64,000 bases of DNA. Source: Dryomyza anilis (taxonomy: Eukaryota > Arthropoda > Insecta > Diptera > Dryomyzidae). Positions 1 to 11,055 of the stretch are shown one piece after another; position 1 is the stretch's first letter, and each line of letters starts with the position of its first letter. Location: positions 16,597,529-16,661,528 of the forward strand of contig OX638132.1 in assembly GCA_951804985.1 (NCBI GenBank), in the 5' to 3' direction. The translations under genes and the position numbers were made by a program. Below the pieces are notes generated by a model. That model was given only the letters and a program-made list of their open reading frames with translations, ran no database searches and had not been told where the DNA came from.

Positions 1-181
1 GGTCCGTTTCGGGGTTTTCTCCTTGCGTTCCTCCTCCGACCTTTGCCTCTTGGCTGACTGTCCCGAGGTTCCTGCCTTTGACCCGACAGAGATTTTGCTA
101 TCCAAAACCTCGTCGGATTTGAGTTCTGATTTGGATTTGGAAGCATCCTCTCTTCTATCAGGACCTTTCTCTTGTACGCTT
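1..181 (-). CDS. Open polar/basic reading frame running off the left edge (possible retrotransposon ORF1 piece)
   Basis: Read on the minus strand this stretch is open from just after a TAA (near 187) to the window edge, about 60 codons. It is very rich in Lys, Arg, Ser and Glu, with clusters such as SAKRQRSEEERKEK. Such composition is common in the N-terminal part of non-LTR retrotransposon gag-like ORF1 proteins, but no domain is visible and there is no convincing start codon. The plus strand is also open here in one frame up to a TAG near 183, so the coding strand is not certain. The block 1-780 is clearly GC-richer than what follows. I infer a retrotransposon remnant in an intron or 5' flank of the gene at 970. 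Identity is unproven. Confidence 0.25.
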
Positions 182-880
182 TTTTAGGGGTAAGTATGGG
201 TTGTTTTTCTGGGGCGCGAGTGTGGGGGCTTTGGTGAGCACCCACCGTTCGTAGCTTATCACCACCTGCGTGTGCTTCTTTTTGAGTGCCAAGTCTCAAT
301 CAGTGAGGCTTGTCTGATCCCTAGCACTCAGTTTTTTAAGATGCCGGTGCAAGTACAGCGATGACCGTCTTGTCGTTATCATTGGATTCCGTGTCCGAGC
401 ATGCGATGACTTGTGAGGGTTGTCAGGTGGGGGCGATACCAGTTTGCCTGACTAGGCCATGTCTTTCAAGCTAATTTTTAGCGGTCGTTTTTGTCTTATC
501 GGTTGTTTGTTTGTTGTTGTCGTTTATTTTCAGGTCCCACGAGTTGCGGAGAAGTACAGCACCACCCGCACAAAGATACGGGTGGGGATAGCTAAGTTCG
601 GAGGTCGCCATGTATCCGATACCGCCGCTAGCGACAGTGCAAGTGTACCTTAATCCAGACCAGGGGACAGAGGAGGTGGAAGGGAAAGTTAGGATGAGGG
701 AAAGGTGGGATGAGAGGACCTCAGACCTGTAGTCAGAGAGCAATAGATGGGAGTTGAACCATTAATGGGCATAAACTGAAATTCATTCTTCCTGACCCTA
801 GCTATCTCCATCCTATAATAGGACACTGAGGAGGTTATTTCCAGTTGGCACCCACGTGGAGGGTTTGGAATGAGGATTTT
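182..880. other. GC-richer non-coding block, origin unknown
   Basis: No exon, tRNA or known repeat is recognised. Two short open frames (plus 459-653, minus 471-743) overlap each other and look fortuitous. The base composition contrasts with the AT-rich DNA from 880 onward. With 1-181 it could form one inserted retrotransposon fragment, for example a 5' untranslated region read on the minus strand. Confidence 0.3.
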
Positions 881-969
881 AGCATTACTTTGTTAATACG
901 TACATTTAATATACCTTGGTCATAATGAGATATAATAATTTAATTTATAATTTTGTTGTATAATTACAG

Positions 970-1127
970 CTACACATTATGGAATCTGAATGATGTACTA
1001 CGACATGTGGATCGACCGGCCAAGGCCATGCATGTTACATATCCGAATTCGTATCTGAAGCTGCCGTTGCTCAAATTCGAGATGCTCACAATGCGTGCTT
1101 GCCCGCCAGAACTTTACGATGAAAATA
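970..1127 (+). CDS. Unrecognised gene, internal coding exon (third from last)
   Basis: The exon is 158 nt, bounded by an acceptor (TTGTTGTATAATTACAG) and the consensus donor A|GTGAGT. It starts with one base completing a codon and ends with one base of the next. The 52 complete codons read YTLWNLNDVLRHVDRP... to ...MRACPPELYDEN, a hydrophilic, compositionally normal protein segment. The phase matches the next exon exactly (A|TT gives Ile), which supports a real spliced gene. I do not recognise the family; no catalytic motif, signal peptide or membrane segment is visible. Earlier exons must lie left of the window. The 643-nt intron that follows contains an ATTAATC-rich repeat. Confidence 0.8.
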
Positions 1128-1195
1128 GTGAGTTTTCTGTTTTGGACGTTGTAGCATTAATGTAAAATAACTGGATTACAAAAATGTGTATTTAT

Positions 1196-1624
1196 TAGGG
1201 CAGCCCTATTGATCAATTAATCAGTATCTTTATTAATCACACTTCTGATTAGTTAATTAATCGATTAATCTGAAACCCTGATTAATCATAACCCCGATTA
1301 ATCTGATTAATCAGAATTTTAAATATTTGAAAATGAAACAATTTTATTCCACAAAATTTTGTCAACTTAAATAATGTGAAAATTTACTTTTAAAATAATT
1401 AAAAAATAAAAGCAAGTATTTTAGGTGTTCAAAAAACATAATGTATTTTTTAATATTTCGTGACAAAGAAATTAAAAGTAAGAAGTAAAAAATGCTGATT
1501 AATCAATTAATCACAATTTTGATTAATCAGCATCGTGATTCTGATTAATCGAAAATCGTGATTAATCAACTTATCAAAAATTGATTAATCAAACAATTTG
1601 ATTAATCGATTCATCGCACAGCAT
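1196..1624 (+). repeat. ATTAATC-rich dispersed repeat, copy 1 (intronic)
   Basis: The region is full of ATTAATC/GATTAAT motifs in both orientations around a central AT-rich part. It begins with GGGCAGCCCTATTGATCAAT and ends GATTCATCGCACAGC. A second copy with the same motifs and a CGCACAGCCC end lies at 52028-52276 in inverse orientation. The self-complementary motifs would let each copy fold. It looks like a non-autonomous mobile element or fold-prone repeat; the class is unknown. Confidence 0.55.
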
Positions 1625-1770
1625 TTTTTTGACACAGTATTTATTTGACAATTTCTCATTAATTGAAATTTTACAATTGATTTTCATAATATTTAACAAA
1701 GTATTTGGTTATTTTTTTTTTAGTAAAACGATGAAATTTATAAAGAAATATATATTAAATCATTTTGCAG

Positions 1771-1941
1771 TTGATTCCATTATGCGTGTGGTGCAGAAGA
1801 AAGTGCACGTTCTGATGTCACATTACAAGACGGAACAGTCTCGCGAAAAAGTCAAAGCTTTTCGTAACGAGTATCACCATGTATTCGTGGAAAACATGGA
1901 GACGGATGATTTGGGCGAGGGCGGCGATTCTCAGAAACATA
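1771..1941 (+). CDS. Unrecognised gene, penultimate coding exon
   Basis: The exon is 171 nt between acceptor CATTTTGCAG and donor A|GTATGT. Two leading bases complete the Ile codon begun in the previous exon, then 56 codons follow and one base is left over. The protein reads DSIMRVVQKKVHVLMSHYKT... and ends with an acidic stretch (ENMETDDLGEGGDSQKH). The first half is likely alpha-helical and basic, the second half acidic. The following intron is short (147 nt), typical of flies. No family is recognised. Exon status is supported by splice consensus, phase continuity and contrast in composition with flanking AT-rich DNA. Confidence 0.8.
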
Positions 1942-2088
1942 GTATGTTATATTCTGAACTCAAATTAATTTTGTATTTTAATTAAAATTAATTTGCGGAA
2001 ACAAACCAAATTATGTTATAACTTATAAGTTATATCTTCTTTAAAAAAATATTTTCTTATAATTTGTTTGTTTTTTTTTTGCCCACAG

Positions 2089-2204
2089 TAGATATCGAAG
2101 ATGAGCTGCAGGATACAAGAACTAATCAAAATGTACCAAATCGCAAACAGATCAAAATGCAAAGCGCCAAAATGGTTGAGGAGTTCTTCAAGAGAGATGA
2201 ATAA
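2089..2204 (+). CDS. Unrecognised gene, last coding exon with stop
   Basis: The acceptor is a T-rich tract ending GCCCACAG. Two bases complete an Ile codon, then 37 sense codons and TAA at 2202-2204. The C-terminus is polar and charged: DIEDELQDTRTNQNVPNRKQ, then a short basic/acidic tail ending in EEFFKRDE. The three visible exons give about 147 residues of protein end. The tail composition suggests a flexible or coiled C-terminus and gives no functional clue. Conserved orthologues in other flies would confirm it. Confidence 0.8.
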
Positions 2205-2248
2205 AAATTGTAGTATTTTTTTATTCTCATTTTGTGTATTAATACCGT

Positions 2249-2254
2249 AATAAA
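2249..2254 (+). terminator. Poly(A) signal AATAAA of the left-edge gene
   Basis: A canonical AATAAA lies about 45 nt after the TAA stop, at the expected place for 3' end formation of the gene ending at 2204. Confidence 0.6.
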
Positions 2255-2530
2255 ATTAAAGTCGAATTTTTAATTAAAAGTTTTTAGTTCAAATCTAAAT
2301 TCCAGAAAAAAGTTAGAATTCACGTTACCCAATAGTAAAATTCAGGTGTAAGAAATTTTGTTAGCACTGATTCTCAAACAGATAGAACGCCTTTCCGACT
2401 AAATTATTTCCTTCCCATTTTTATATGAAATGACTTTCAGGACTTTCCTATTCGGTTCTCAAAGAACACATCTCAACAGTTCTTTGAAAATAGATTGACT
2501 CATTACTGTTAGCATTCCAGAGAAGGTTTG

Positions 2531-2736
2531 CACCCAGAAAGAAATACTATGTAAATAATAGTTTTTTACTATTAAATATAGTCAATAGGATAAATTATTA
2601 TTTTAATCGGAAAATACCATTAAATACTAGAAAATACCATGACATTGCCATTGAGTTTATATGAAAAGATTTATTACAAAAAAACCATAAAATCAATAAT
2701 TGCCCTATTGACCCATTTTAATGGGATTTGAGGTAA
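2531..2736 (+). mobile_element. MITE family A, copy 1 (right end degraded)
   Basis: It starts CACCCAGAAAGAAATACTAT and carries the family-internal words AATAATAGTTTTTTACTATT, GTCAATAGGA and CCATTGAGTTTATATGA. Compared with 16652-16871, 34821-35040, 35705-35890 and 59159-59375, the right terminus (usually TTTTTTTCTGGGTG) is lost. Full copies are about 217-220 bp, with ends and TA duplication like Tc1/mariner-type MITEs. Confidence 0.8.
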
Positions 2737-5700
2737 TTGAGGCAGTGTTTCGTTTTTCTATTGAAAAAATATTGGAAATATGAACGATATCGCTGGCATG
2801 CTGGCAAGGCCTGGACAACTTCACTACTGGGTATTATTTTCTTTTAAAATTTGTTGAAATATTTATTATTTTTATGCACAACTTCATTGCAAACAATTGA
2901 TATTCTGAACCCACTCAATTATGTGGTGTTTGGCAACATTTTATTTTTTCTTTTTGTAATTTTGAACTGTAATTTTATTTCATATTTGACTCATTAAAAT
3001 CAAATATCGAACTGCATCCTATAGTCACTGTGTAGCACTTTATGCTATTCCACAACGTTGTCCAAAATGCAGTAAATAATTATTATATGAAGCAACAATG
3101 AAGCTAGCTGGCTGCAATAATAACAAATGGTAATAATCGGTAATTGATCGAAATTGTGGAACACGGTAAAGTATGCCACGAGTAGTAGTAGGACATGGAG
3201 CAGGCGGCCAGATCATTAGATTGGATGGCGTTGCATTTTGCTACACGTTTGGGTATCGCATACAATTTAAAACTGGGAAAAATTATTTTTTAAATTCTTT
3301 TATTGTTCAATTTATTCGTTTTTGAATTTTTTGTATCATTCTATAACTTGTGATACTTCATATTTATGTTTAAAGGTTTAAATTACTATTTTACAAAACA
3401 AATATGTTTACAGTAAACATATTTTGATTGTAATCATAAATTTTATAAATGTAAGTAGCTATTAAAATAATTAACTACACGCTGCAAAAAAAAAGGGCTC
3501 TCCCAAACATAATTTTGCAGGCATTAACATGTATGTTTGGAATTTTATGTAAACATAATATATAATTGACTGATAAATCATTTGTAAATAGGGTTGTTTT
3601 GAGACTCGAACAGTGTTGTAATGAGCTCTGAATTACATTATAATATCACGGAAACATTTAAATGTTGCCCCTTAAAATGGTGTATGTTCTAATAAAAACA
3701 TAATAATTACTACATCCGAACAAAATAAATATTTGAACCGAAACATAAATATGTTCAAATTAAAACATGATTTTGAACGACCTGAATATAAATATATTTC
3801 CAGTGAAACATATCATTGGTTTCAGTACCATAAATAGTATTTTTGCATAGAAACATATTTAAATACTTTTGGAAAAAAATCCTAAATATAAAATAAAAAT
3901 AAAATGTTGTTTTTTTTTTATTTATTTTTATTAAAAATCTTTAAACATGCACAGTGGAAAATTTTAATAATAGAATTCATATACAAATTTTTAAATGCAT
4001 AAATAAATAATTAGTTTAAAACTGCAAGTACAAGTGACAGCATCAATGAATGCACAATTGCATCTCGGACGCTAAACCAGACGATCCAGGCTCGCTTTAT
4101 ATTTGTATGTATTATATATATTATATTGAATATATTATATTTTTGTTAAAAAACATACCATATTCTTTTTGAAAATCGAAACACTGATTTTTATTTGTGG
4201 TTTATTCACATTAGTTTCAGAAATTATATACTGCACTATATTATACTCTGTTACTATTTGTACTTTTTGTAAAACAATTTATATATTTATTTAATTTACA
4301 AATAACAAAATTATTACCGACGCGAACACGTTTTCCCAGCGAACAACAAAAGACACGTACGCAGAAAATGCCGATCAACGAGTGCCAACTTTATATACAA
4401 GAATTCATTTTCTGTTTGTTTTCAAACATCAGTATGTTTAAAATGACCCTATACAGTTTTCAAACGACGACAAAAGTGACGTAGATGGAAAATTCTCCTC
4501 AACGAGTGCCAACTTCGTATACAAGAAGAATGTTGCAAGAATACATTTATTTAAATCCAATTTCTTTTTTGTTTGTTTTTAAACATCAATATGTTCAAAC
4601 GATGGCAAAAGATGGCGTAGGTAGAAAATGCTGCACAACGTTGCCAACTTCGTCAGTCGATAAATTATCGAATAAGAACGAGCGTGGCGAACATACGTTG
4701 TATTTAGATTTGATTGACATAGTTTTAACCAAGTAAATTGCCAAGAAATAGTATATTCAAATGCAATTCAAATTTTATGTTGGTATTGTAACATATTTAT
4801 GGTAATTTTGACAGATTCTGCTGGACAATATAATAATGTTTACACGTGAACAAAAATAAATTCAATTTCGATTATAAATTAATAACACTTCATTCCTAAT
4901 ACATGTACGGTAATTTCGTAATACTTTGTAATTACATTCAAACATACTCAAACAAATCCTTTCTATCCGTGTAGTTATTCGTATATTTTATAATGATTAC
5001 AAAACTATTTTAAATTAGTTAATTCATTTAAGATTGTCGCCATCATATTATAGTTTTTAAACGTATTTTTACCAGTATGAATAGAATTTTTTTTATTGTA
5101 ATTGCACTTTTGATTTTTTTCTACATAATAATGAAATTTCAAAAGTCAATTTTAATATTTTAAAATTCGTCACCAACACACATTTTTTATAATTTTCGTA
5201 AATTTCGAACTTTGACGACGCAAAATAATCATTAATTTTGATAATTTTGGTTGTCAAAAACGATGATGAATGTCAATAAAGAAAATAATCATATTTTTCC
5301 CGTAAATAACGATGACTGGTATTTTTTAAGGGTTTATATCGTAATTAAAATGTTAAAACAAAATAAAATGCATTTACTTAATTTTTGATTGTATCGAGAA
5401 AAAAGCAAAAAAAAAACTCGTAAACGATGTAAAAATTATTATCATTTACGAATCGTAAATAATATTAAAAACTAATTCGTTTATGAACAAAAAAAGATCG
5501 ATTAATACGTGCCTTGAATCATATTTAATAATCATAAACTTTCGAACATTTTTCATATATAAATGTTTTTAGTTCGTTACGTTGGACAAATTAAGAACGC
5601 AACTGTATACGTTTTAGAATCGTTTGAGATGCTCGTATACAATTATCTTATTCATTTTTTTGCGAATGTTCGCTATCAGTTACGAGATAGTTGGTTCATA

Positions 5701-5786
5701 ATGGACAAATTGGAATTTTTTTACAGCTGAGACCAAAATATGTTTGATGCAATCATATAAATTGTTGTAATCAAGGATTAAAACTA
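2737..5786. other. AT-rich intergenic DNA with local repeats
   Basis: No gene is supported. Part of it (about 3490-4930) is rich in AAACAT/ATGTTT words that also occur near 48300-48480, suggesting another degenerate dispersed element. A tandem array inside it is listed separately. The 83-codon frame at 4485 lies in that array and is not considered a gene. From 4950 to 5780 I see only AT-rich sequence with scattered ACGAT/TCGTAAAT words. Confidence 0.5.
4334..4665 (+). repeat. Imperfect tandem repeat, about 120-bp unit, 3 copies
   Basis: The unit containing 'ACGACAAAAG.GACGTAG...GAAAATGC...CAACGAGTGCCAAC' followed by 'TTTGTTT..AAACATCA.TATGTT' is present near 4345, 4465 and 4602. The copies differ by indels and the third is partial. 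It probably belongs to the AAACAT-rich element around it. Confidence 0.6.
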
Positions 5787-6673
5787 CACCCAGAAAAAAA
5801 AATCATGATAAATTGATAGTATTTCATTAGAAAAACAATAATTTATACCATTAAAATTGGTCAATAGGATGCGTCCCATTAGTTCAGTAATATTGAAACT
5901 GTTAATACAATGTGTGGTTATACCATAAATTTTATAATGTGATATTTTAATTACAATAAGAAAGACCTATACAAATTTAATGATACGTATTATTAATTTT
6001 ATGGCAAAGTCGAATTACATTTTCCTAATAATTTATTAAAACAAAAATGTATTTTAGTTAATTCATTGTATAATTTATTATATTTAAATGTCGAAATTTA
6101 TATTCACTTTTACAACACACACATAAAAAGACACTTCTTGCTGCAAAAGATTATAAAACATTTAATGATTGCCTTGGTTTCCAATAATTGATTGTAATAC
6201 AGTCTGCAGTTATTTTTGAGTCCGTTGCCATAATAGAAGTTCCATGTATTATTTATTTTATGTAATAAATAAAAATATAACTATAAATAAATATATAAAT
6301 ATAATTTATTTACCATAAATACATTGAGTCCTTACCAATGTCACGTTTAATAATGTGGATTATTACAAAAAAAAAATACATGCGACCATTTTGAGTACAG
6401 ACGCAGAATGACGTACCAAACGATCATGTTTGTATTCGTTTTATGTTTTTTTACACCACGTTTATTATTATAGGAGGAAACCATTAAAACAACAGTATTT
6501 ATTCTATTTAAAAAATTAATATTGAAATATTTAAATTAATGGTAGTGAATTTTTCAAATACTATTGAATTAATTAGAAAACTTTTGATTTAAAAATAAAA
6601 AACTATTAATACATGAACCATAAGATCAATGGTCGTACCATAAAGTACTTAATGGTACATTTTCTTCTGAGTG
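5787..6673 (+). mobile_element. MITE family B, full-length copy (887 bp)
   Basis: The left end is TA|CACCCAGAAAAAAAAATC and the right end TTCTTCTGAGTG. It shares long internal similarity in inverse orientation with 34424-35355, including the words GGTCAATAGGATGCGTCCCATT and AGACACTTCTTGCTGC. The termini resemble family A, but the interior is mostly different. There is no coding potential, so it is non-autonomous. Confidence 0.75.
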
Positions 6674-8518
6674 CTGTACTACTTACGATGCTAAGGTAAC
6701 AGAGTCTTATATACGAACGATTTGGTATTCCGAAATTCGGTAAACGACAACAGAGAAATTACACGTATAGGAAAATTTTGGCACTTGTTTCATGAAAATT
6801 GATGCTGTATTTTATAGGTCAGTATTTTTCTTTGATGAAAAATTGCATTGGAAGTACATACCAAATTTACATATTATTTAATTTTTATTTTTGCTTTAAA
6901 GATGGACATATTCTATACAAATATTCATATTTTTATATTTACCATTACCACAATAGGAGTAAAAAATACTTGATGTAGTCACTAAAGAAATTTTACATTT
7001 TTTTTGTTTGCCGGTAAGTTTTTCCCTTTTTCTGACACAGTTCAACATTATTTGGCCTAGTCAATGGGCGTACACAGTTCGCATTGATTTTCAACAGACT
7101 TCCGGATCCACCCATAAATGCCATTTTTATTGCCAATTCATTGCAATGACAGCTTAAATGACTGCACCAAGATTGTATTACAATATAAAAACAATCATCG
7201 CCTTTTGCTGTTTTTTTCTCGTCATCTTCTACTGTTTTTCATCCATTGCAAGCCAAAGTTTAAGTCGTCGAAAGGTCTTTTCGTTGGGTCAATTATGGGG
7301 GTCCGCTGCAGAAGCTGCTCTGCTTCTGCAGCAGCCAATTCGTCGACGGACAGCAACATGTTGCTGCCTTACTACAATTGAATTGTTATGCTTTTTATTA
7401 GCATTTGTGCGCTTTTAAGATCTCCCGATCACGTCTGTGACGATTTTTGCAATAATTTTATTATTTTAATATTTACGTTGCATTGTCAACAGCATTGCGA
7501 CGTACCTCGTTTTATTGTTTGGGATGTTGTTGTCGCTGCCGCAATTCGGTTGCCACTGCACAGAGCTCCTTTGGGCCAACTGCAGCCCGACTTTGTGCCA
7601 CTTTAAAGGAACCAATTAGGTACCAGATTCTTTTCGGAACGTCTGGCGCTCAATTGTTGCCAACTGAATTCATCATTTCGACTCTGTTCAACTCGGTAAC
7701 AATGATCACGATTTATTATTTTAGGTGGATCAATAATTCGAATTGCATGCTTCTTTAATCGGCCCAGGTAGGCCACATCTAGCGGTGTAGATGATCTGTT
7801 GCATCTCTTGATTGACGTTCGATGGTATTATAATCTTGGTTAGTAGTGAATACAAAAGTTGGCCCTCATAAAAATCGAGGCTAATTTGCAGTGTAATTTT
7901 AAAAATTAGGCATTGTTCTACTTTGAGGGATTTCTAGGAATTTAATTTCTTCTTAATGAAGCAATTCTATTTTCTAGCAAAGAATTATTCTACTTTGGAC
8001 AAATGGTATAGAAATAGTTATAACCAGGGCTAACAATTATATGGATGAAAAACTAGGAAAATATGTATGGATTATGAACTAAAAAACGTGACAAATATGG
8101 ATCAAAAAACTTAAACTGATCCAAAAAAACTTAAAATATGCATCAAAAATTTAAAATATATTTATAAATTTTGTTTTAAATTTTCTCTCATGAAATTTTT
8201 CTTTGAAAAAAAAATTAGTTTTACTAGAAAAAAATATTTTTCAAACAAATTTGTTTTTCTAATACCCGATTTACAATTGATTCTACTGTGAAAAATGTAA
8301 TTTACCTACATTTTTTCAATAATTCATGTAAAAATAGCCATTTTTGGAAAGAAACATGCAACCTTAGGCTATAAGCTATAGGTGTTTCTCACAGAAGTTG
8401 CAATGTAAATTGGGAATGAGGTTATATTTCAACCTAGTGTTGATTGAATCGTATTTTTCGTATGTAAGCCAATGTCTTTTACAAATTACAAAAAACAAAT
8501 GAACGCCATTAATCCTTC
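6674..8518. other. Intergenic DNA; moderately GC-richer island at 7050-7760
   Basis: Overlapping open frames at 7118-7758 contradict one another and lack splice context, so they are not called. The island holds a perfect hairpin at 7308-7335 and could be regulatory DNA. The rest (7760-8518) is AT-rich with nothing recognisable. Confidence 0.4.
7308..7335. repeat. Perfect 11-bp stem hairpin
   Basis: GCTGCAGAAGC, a 6-nt spacer TGCTCT, then GCTTCTGCAGC. It sits in a GC-rich patch with GCAGCAGCC next to it. No transcript is implied. Confidence 0.6.
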
Positions 8519-8830
8519 TAAACTCTTTTGTATAATGGGAATGCACTTTCTAAATCAAACAGGTCACTGCCCAGTCTGCCATGTCTCGGAGACCTCCGAT
8601 GCCTCGAATTTTTATCGAATAACTTTGTGAAAATGTTTGATCTCGTTGCTTTATCGATTCTAATTTTTATAATTTCTCGTACATTCAAATTCATTGACAA
8701 GATACGATATATAAACTTTTATCGCATCGATATCACAATATCGAACATTGATATGGTTCCGATTAAAAAAAAAACTACGACAAATCTAATCGATATCTAA
8801 CTACCATGTAGATCGAATTTGACGCTAGAT
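8519..8830 (-). repeat. Dispersed TATCGAT-rich repeat, copy 1
   Basis: The reverse complement contains ACATGGCAGACTGGG next to words such as GATATCGATGCGATAAA. The same combination is seen at about 32880-33040 and 53215-53370. Open frames here (8518-8800, both strands) are by-products. The mobile-element class is unknown. Confidence 0.5.
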
Positions 8831-9420
8831 ATCGGTACGAGAAAGTGTCCGATGTCGTGAGATTTCTCCTTTTTCTCGCATTGTTCTCGTAAAGAATTTG
8901 AAACGAATGTTATACTGGGAATGACCATGCTTTTGCATTACACCCAACTAAATTTGCTACAAATCATAATCTATTGTCTGCTGTAGTGATATTCATAAAA
9001 ACGAGGACCAGTTCTATTTTATGAGAGAAACCGATTATTTTATTGGGCTTGTCATTACGGGAAGTCAGTTAACTGTCTTCTGCATTACTTTACCTAGTTC
9101 TGAACTAGTTCCAGAACTGGTAATTTTTGTTCTTGTTCACATTAGACTAGTTCTGGAACTAAAATTTATTAGACTAGTTCTCCTTTTCCCAGGGGGCAGA
9201 TATAGTTTTTTTTTGTTTCATTTTTCCATTCCACTCCAAATATGTTTGAAATGTCAAAATTTTAGTGTAAATTTGTCGAAATTGAGACATGTGAATGTGT
9301 TTTTATCAAAAATGTGGATTTATATGGATTAATTGAAATATATGGAGTTTTACCTACAAATTCTTATAATATGTCTTTAAATATTGAATATGTAAATCCA
9401 TATAAAAGCGAGCCTTGGTT
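8831..9420. other. Intergenic DNA, no gene seen
   Basis: AT-rich. It has an inverted word ACTAGTTC/GAACTAGT repeated around 9095-9180. The 103-codon frame at 9021 has no homology I recognise and no splice context. Confidence 0.4.
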
Positions 9421-9734
9421 ATAATAATAATTAATAGTTTGGCACTACAGTCCTATAAGAACTTCGGCCGAGCTCTCTCACCATTTTGAGCTGTGCGTGT
9501 AATATTTGTACTCAAAGTGGTGGGACCTACAGTTTATTGCCGAATCCGAACGGCGGGTGAGAGCTTTTTCTTAGGCAATGTTTTACTCTCGTAGGTTTGC
9601 TATTTACTGCCGAGAGGTAGCGCGGTATAGAAAAATGTTTCTATGAAAAGATGTTGTTAGCCCCAGTCCAGACTTGAACCGGGGACCTTTCGGCTCGCAG
9701 TCCAACGCACTAACCACTGAGCTACCGCGGCTAC
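9421..9734 (-). mobile_element. tRNA-derived SINE, copy 1
   Basis: On the minus strand it begins GTAGCCGCGGTAGCTC and carries a pol III A box (TAGCTCAGTGGTTAG) and B box (GGTTCAAGTCT), then a tRNA-unrelated body and an (ATT)n-type tail at 9421-9435. It is about 90% similar to the plus-strand copy at 32404-32704. The tRNA head is a promoter relic, not a functional tRNA gene: the acceptor ends do not pair and it runs on into the SINE body. A fly-lineage SINE mobilised by a LINE is inferred. Confidence 0.85.
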
Positions 9735-9828
9735 AGCCCTGGTTATAACTGAACATAAATTAACAGTTCATCAATATTATGAATTTATTAATTTTTCGCT
9801 CAATTTAATTTTAATATATACCTATACG

Positions 9829-10438
9829 TAATGGGTCTACAACGTTTGGTCGACACACTTTGGTCGACATACGTTTGGTCGACATACGTTTGGTCGACAT
9901 ACGTTTGGTCGACATACGTTTGGTCGACACACGTTCAGTCGACATACGTTTGGTCGACACACATTTGGTCGACACACGTTTGGGCAACATACGTTTGGTC
10001 GACATACGTTTGGTCGACACATGTTTGGTCGACACACGTTTGGTCGACACACGTTTGGTCGACACTCACTTGGCCGACACACGTTTGGTCGACACACGTT
10101 AAAATATCCAGCCAACTAAAAAAAATATTTTAACAATAACACTTCCCTACAAAATAAAAATTTTGACATGGTGTAGTAAAAGTTACAGTAAATATTGGAT
10201 ACATTTGCAGCGTTGATTCCGAAAATGACATCAGTTTTTCAATATTGCTCCAAACGTGTGTCGACCAAACGTATTGTCGACCAAATGTACCTGTCGACCA
10301 AACGTATTGTCGACCAAATGTAGCTGTCGACTAAACGTACATTCGACTAAATGAGCTGTCGACCAAACGTATGTCGACCAAACGTATGTCGACCAACCGT
10401 GTGTCGACCAAATGAACATTCCCCATTATTAAGCATTA
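9829..10438. mobile_element. Foldback-like element with arms of 15-bp GTCGAC tandem repeats
   Basis: The left arm (9842-10101) has about 17 copies of TTTGGTCGACATACG. The right arm (10244-10425) has the same motif inverted (CGTATGTCGACCAAA) with more variable spacing. About 140 bp of unrelated AT-rich DNA separates them. The outer ends are TAATGGGTCTAC on the left and, read inward from the right, TAATGGGGAATG. The layout of long inverted repeats built from short direct repeats matches Foldback/Galileo-type elements. The 5-residue-periodic open frames on both strands (VSTKR, VWSTY) come from the 15-bp period and are not genes. Confidence 0.7.
9842..10101 (+). repeat. 15-bp tandem array (left arm of the foldback element)
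   Basis: About 17 units of TTTGGTCGACAYACG, with occasional substitutions (GTTCAGTCGAC, GTTTGGGCAAC, ACTTGGCCGAC). Confidence 0.9.
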
Positions 10439-11055
10439 TCATGATCTGATAATTTTGTAACTGGTCGTAACTGGTCGGGTTATCGAAATGAATAAATTCA
10501 AGGATCAGTTCCCGATCATGGCCTTAGAATAATTTCTACTAAACAATTAAAATCTAGGATTAAATTCGAACAAATTCGGTACATAAAAATACAATAGACT
10601 TTTAAAATTAGCAGAGAATATTTGAGATTCTTTTGGATATATAAATCATTGAAAACAAGAAAAATCTCCTATTAAAAAAAAATTTTAAAAACGATTTATT
10701 TTTAATTAGAGTTGTTATAATAGCGTATCATATTATTTTTTTTCTTTTACCTCGCAATTTTTTCTGGAATCATTATCTTCTGTCAATTATTTTTTTTACT
10801 CCAAAACAGAGGTGTGTAATTAAAAAGTTTGGTCAAACAAAATGTCGTCTATTTTTTCTGAAATTGAATTTAAAATTATAAATTTTTTAATTATTTTCTT
10901 GTTGTATCAAAGTCATTCTTAATAAAAGTTCTTTTGCTCCAAAAATTTATAAATTAGTTAAGTAAACCCAAATGTTGTGCTTTTTGTGTGCATTATTCAT
11001 ATTTCAAGGACCCATATCTCTCGAACTATGGTAGTTAAGAAATTGAAATGTTGTG
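10439..11055 (-). repeat. Intergenic DNA with a dispersed repeat shared with 26.1-26.4 kb
   Basis: The reverse complement of 10985-11050 (GAGATATGGGTCCTTGAAAT, then CACAAAAAGCACAAC-like words) matches 26310-26370. At 10460-10555, TTCCCGATCATGGCC followed by AATTTCTACTA matches words of the CCCTAGTAGAAATT family at 16034. No gene is seen. Confidence 0.45.

Noticed and set aside
7118..7758. Overlapping 72-91 codon frames
   Set aside because: Three plus-strand frames overlap with different products, no recognised domain and no splice signals; more likely non-coding island.
9650..9734. tRNA gene on the minus strand
   Set aside because: A and B boxes are present, but the acceptor stem does not close and the sequence continues into a SINE body with an ATT tail; sister copies exist.
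9811..10419. Open frames of pentapeptide repeats (VSTKR, VWSTY, VCRPN) on both strands
   Set aside because: They arise from a 15-bp tandem repeat that keeps every frame free of stops; no start context or unique sequence.
9842..10425. Cloning-linker artefact because GTCGAC is a SalI site
   Set aside because: Units are diverged, 15 bp long and arranged as inverted arms with unique ends, unlike linker concatemers.
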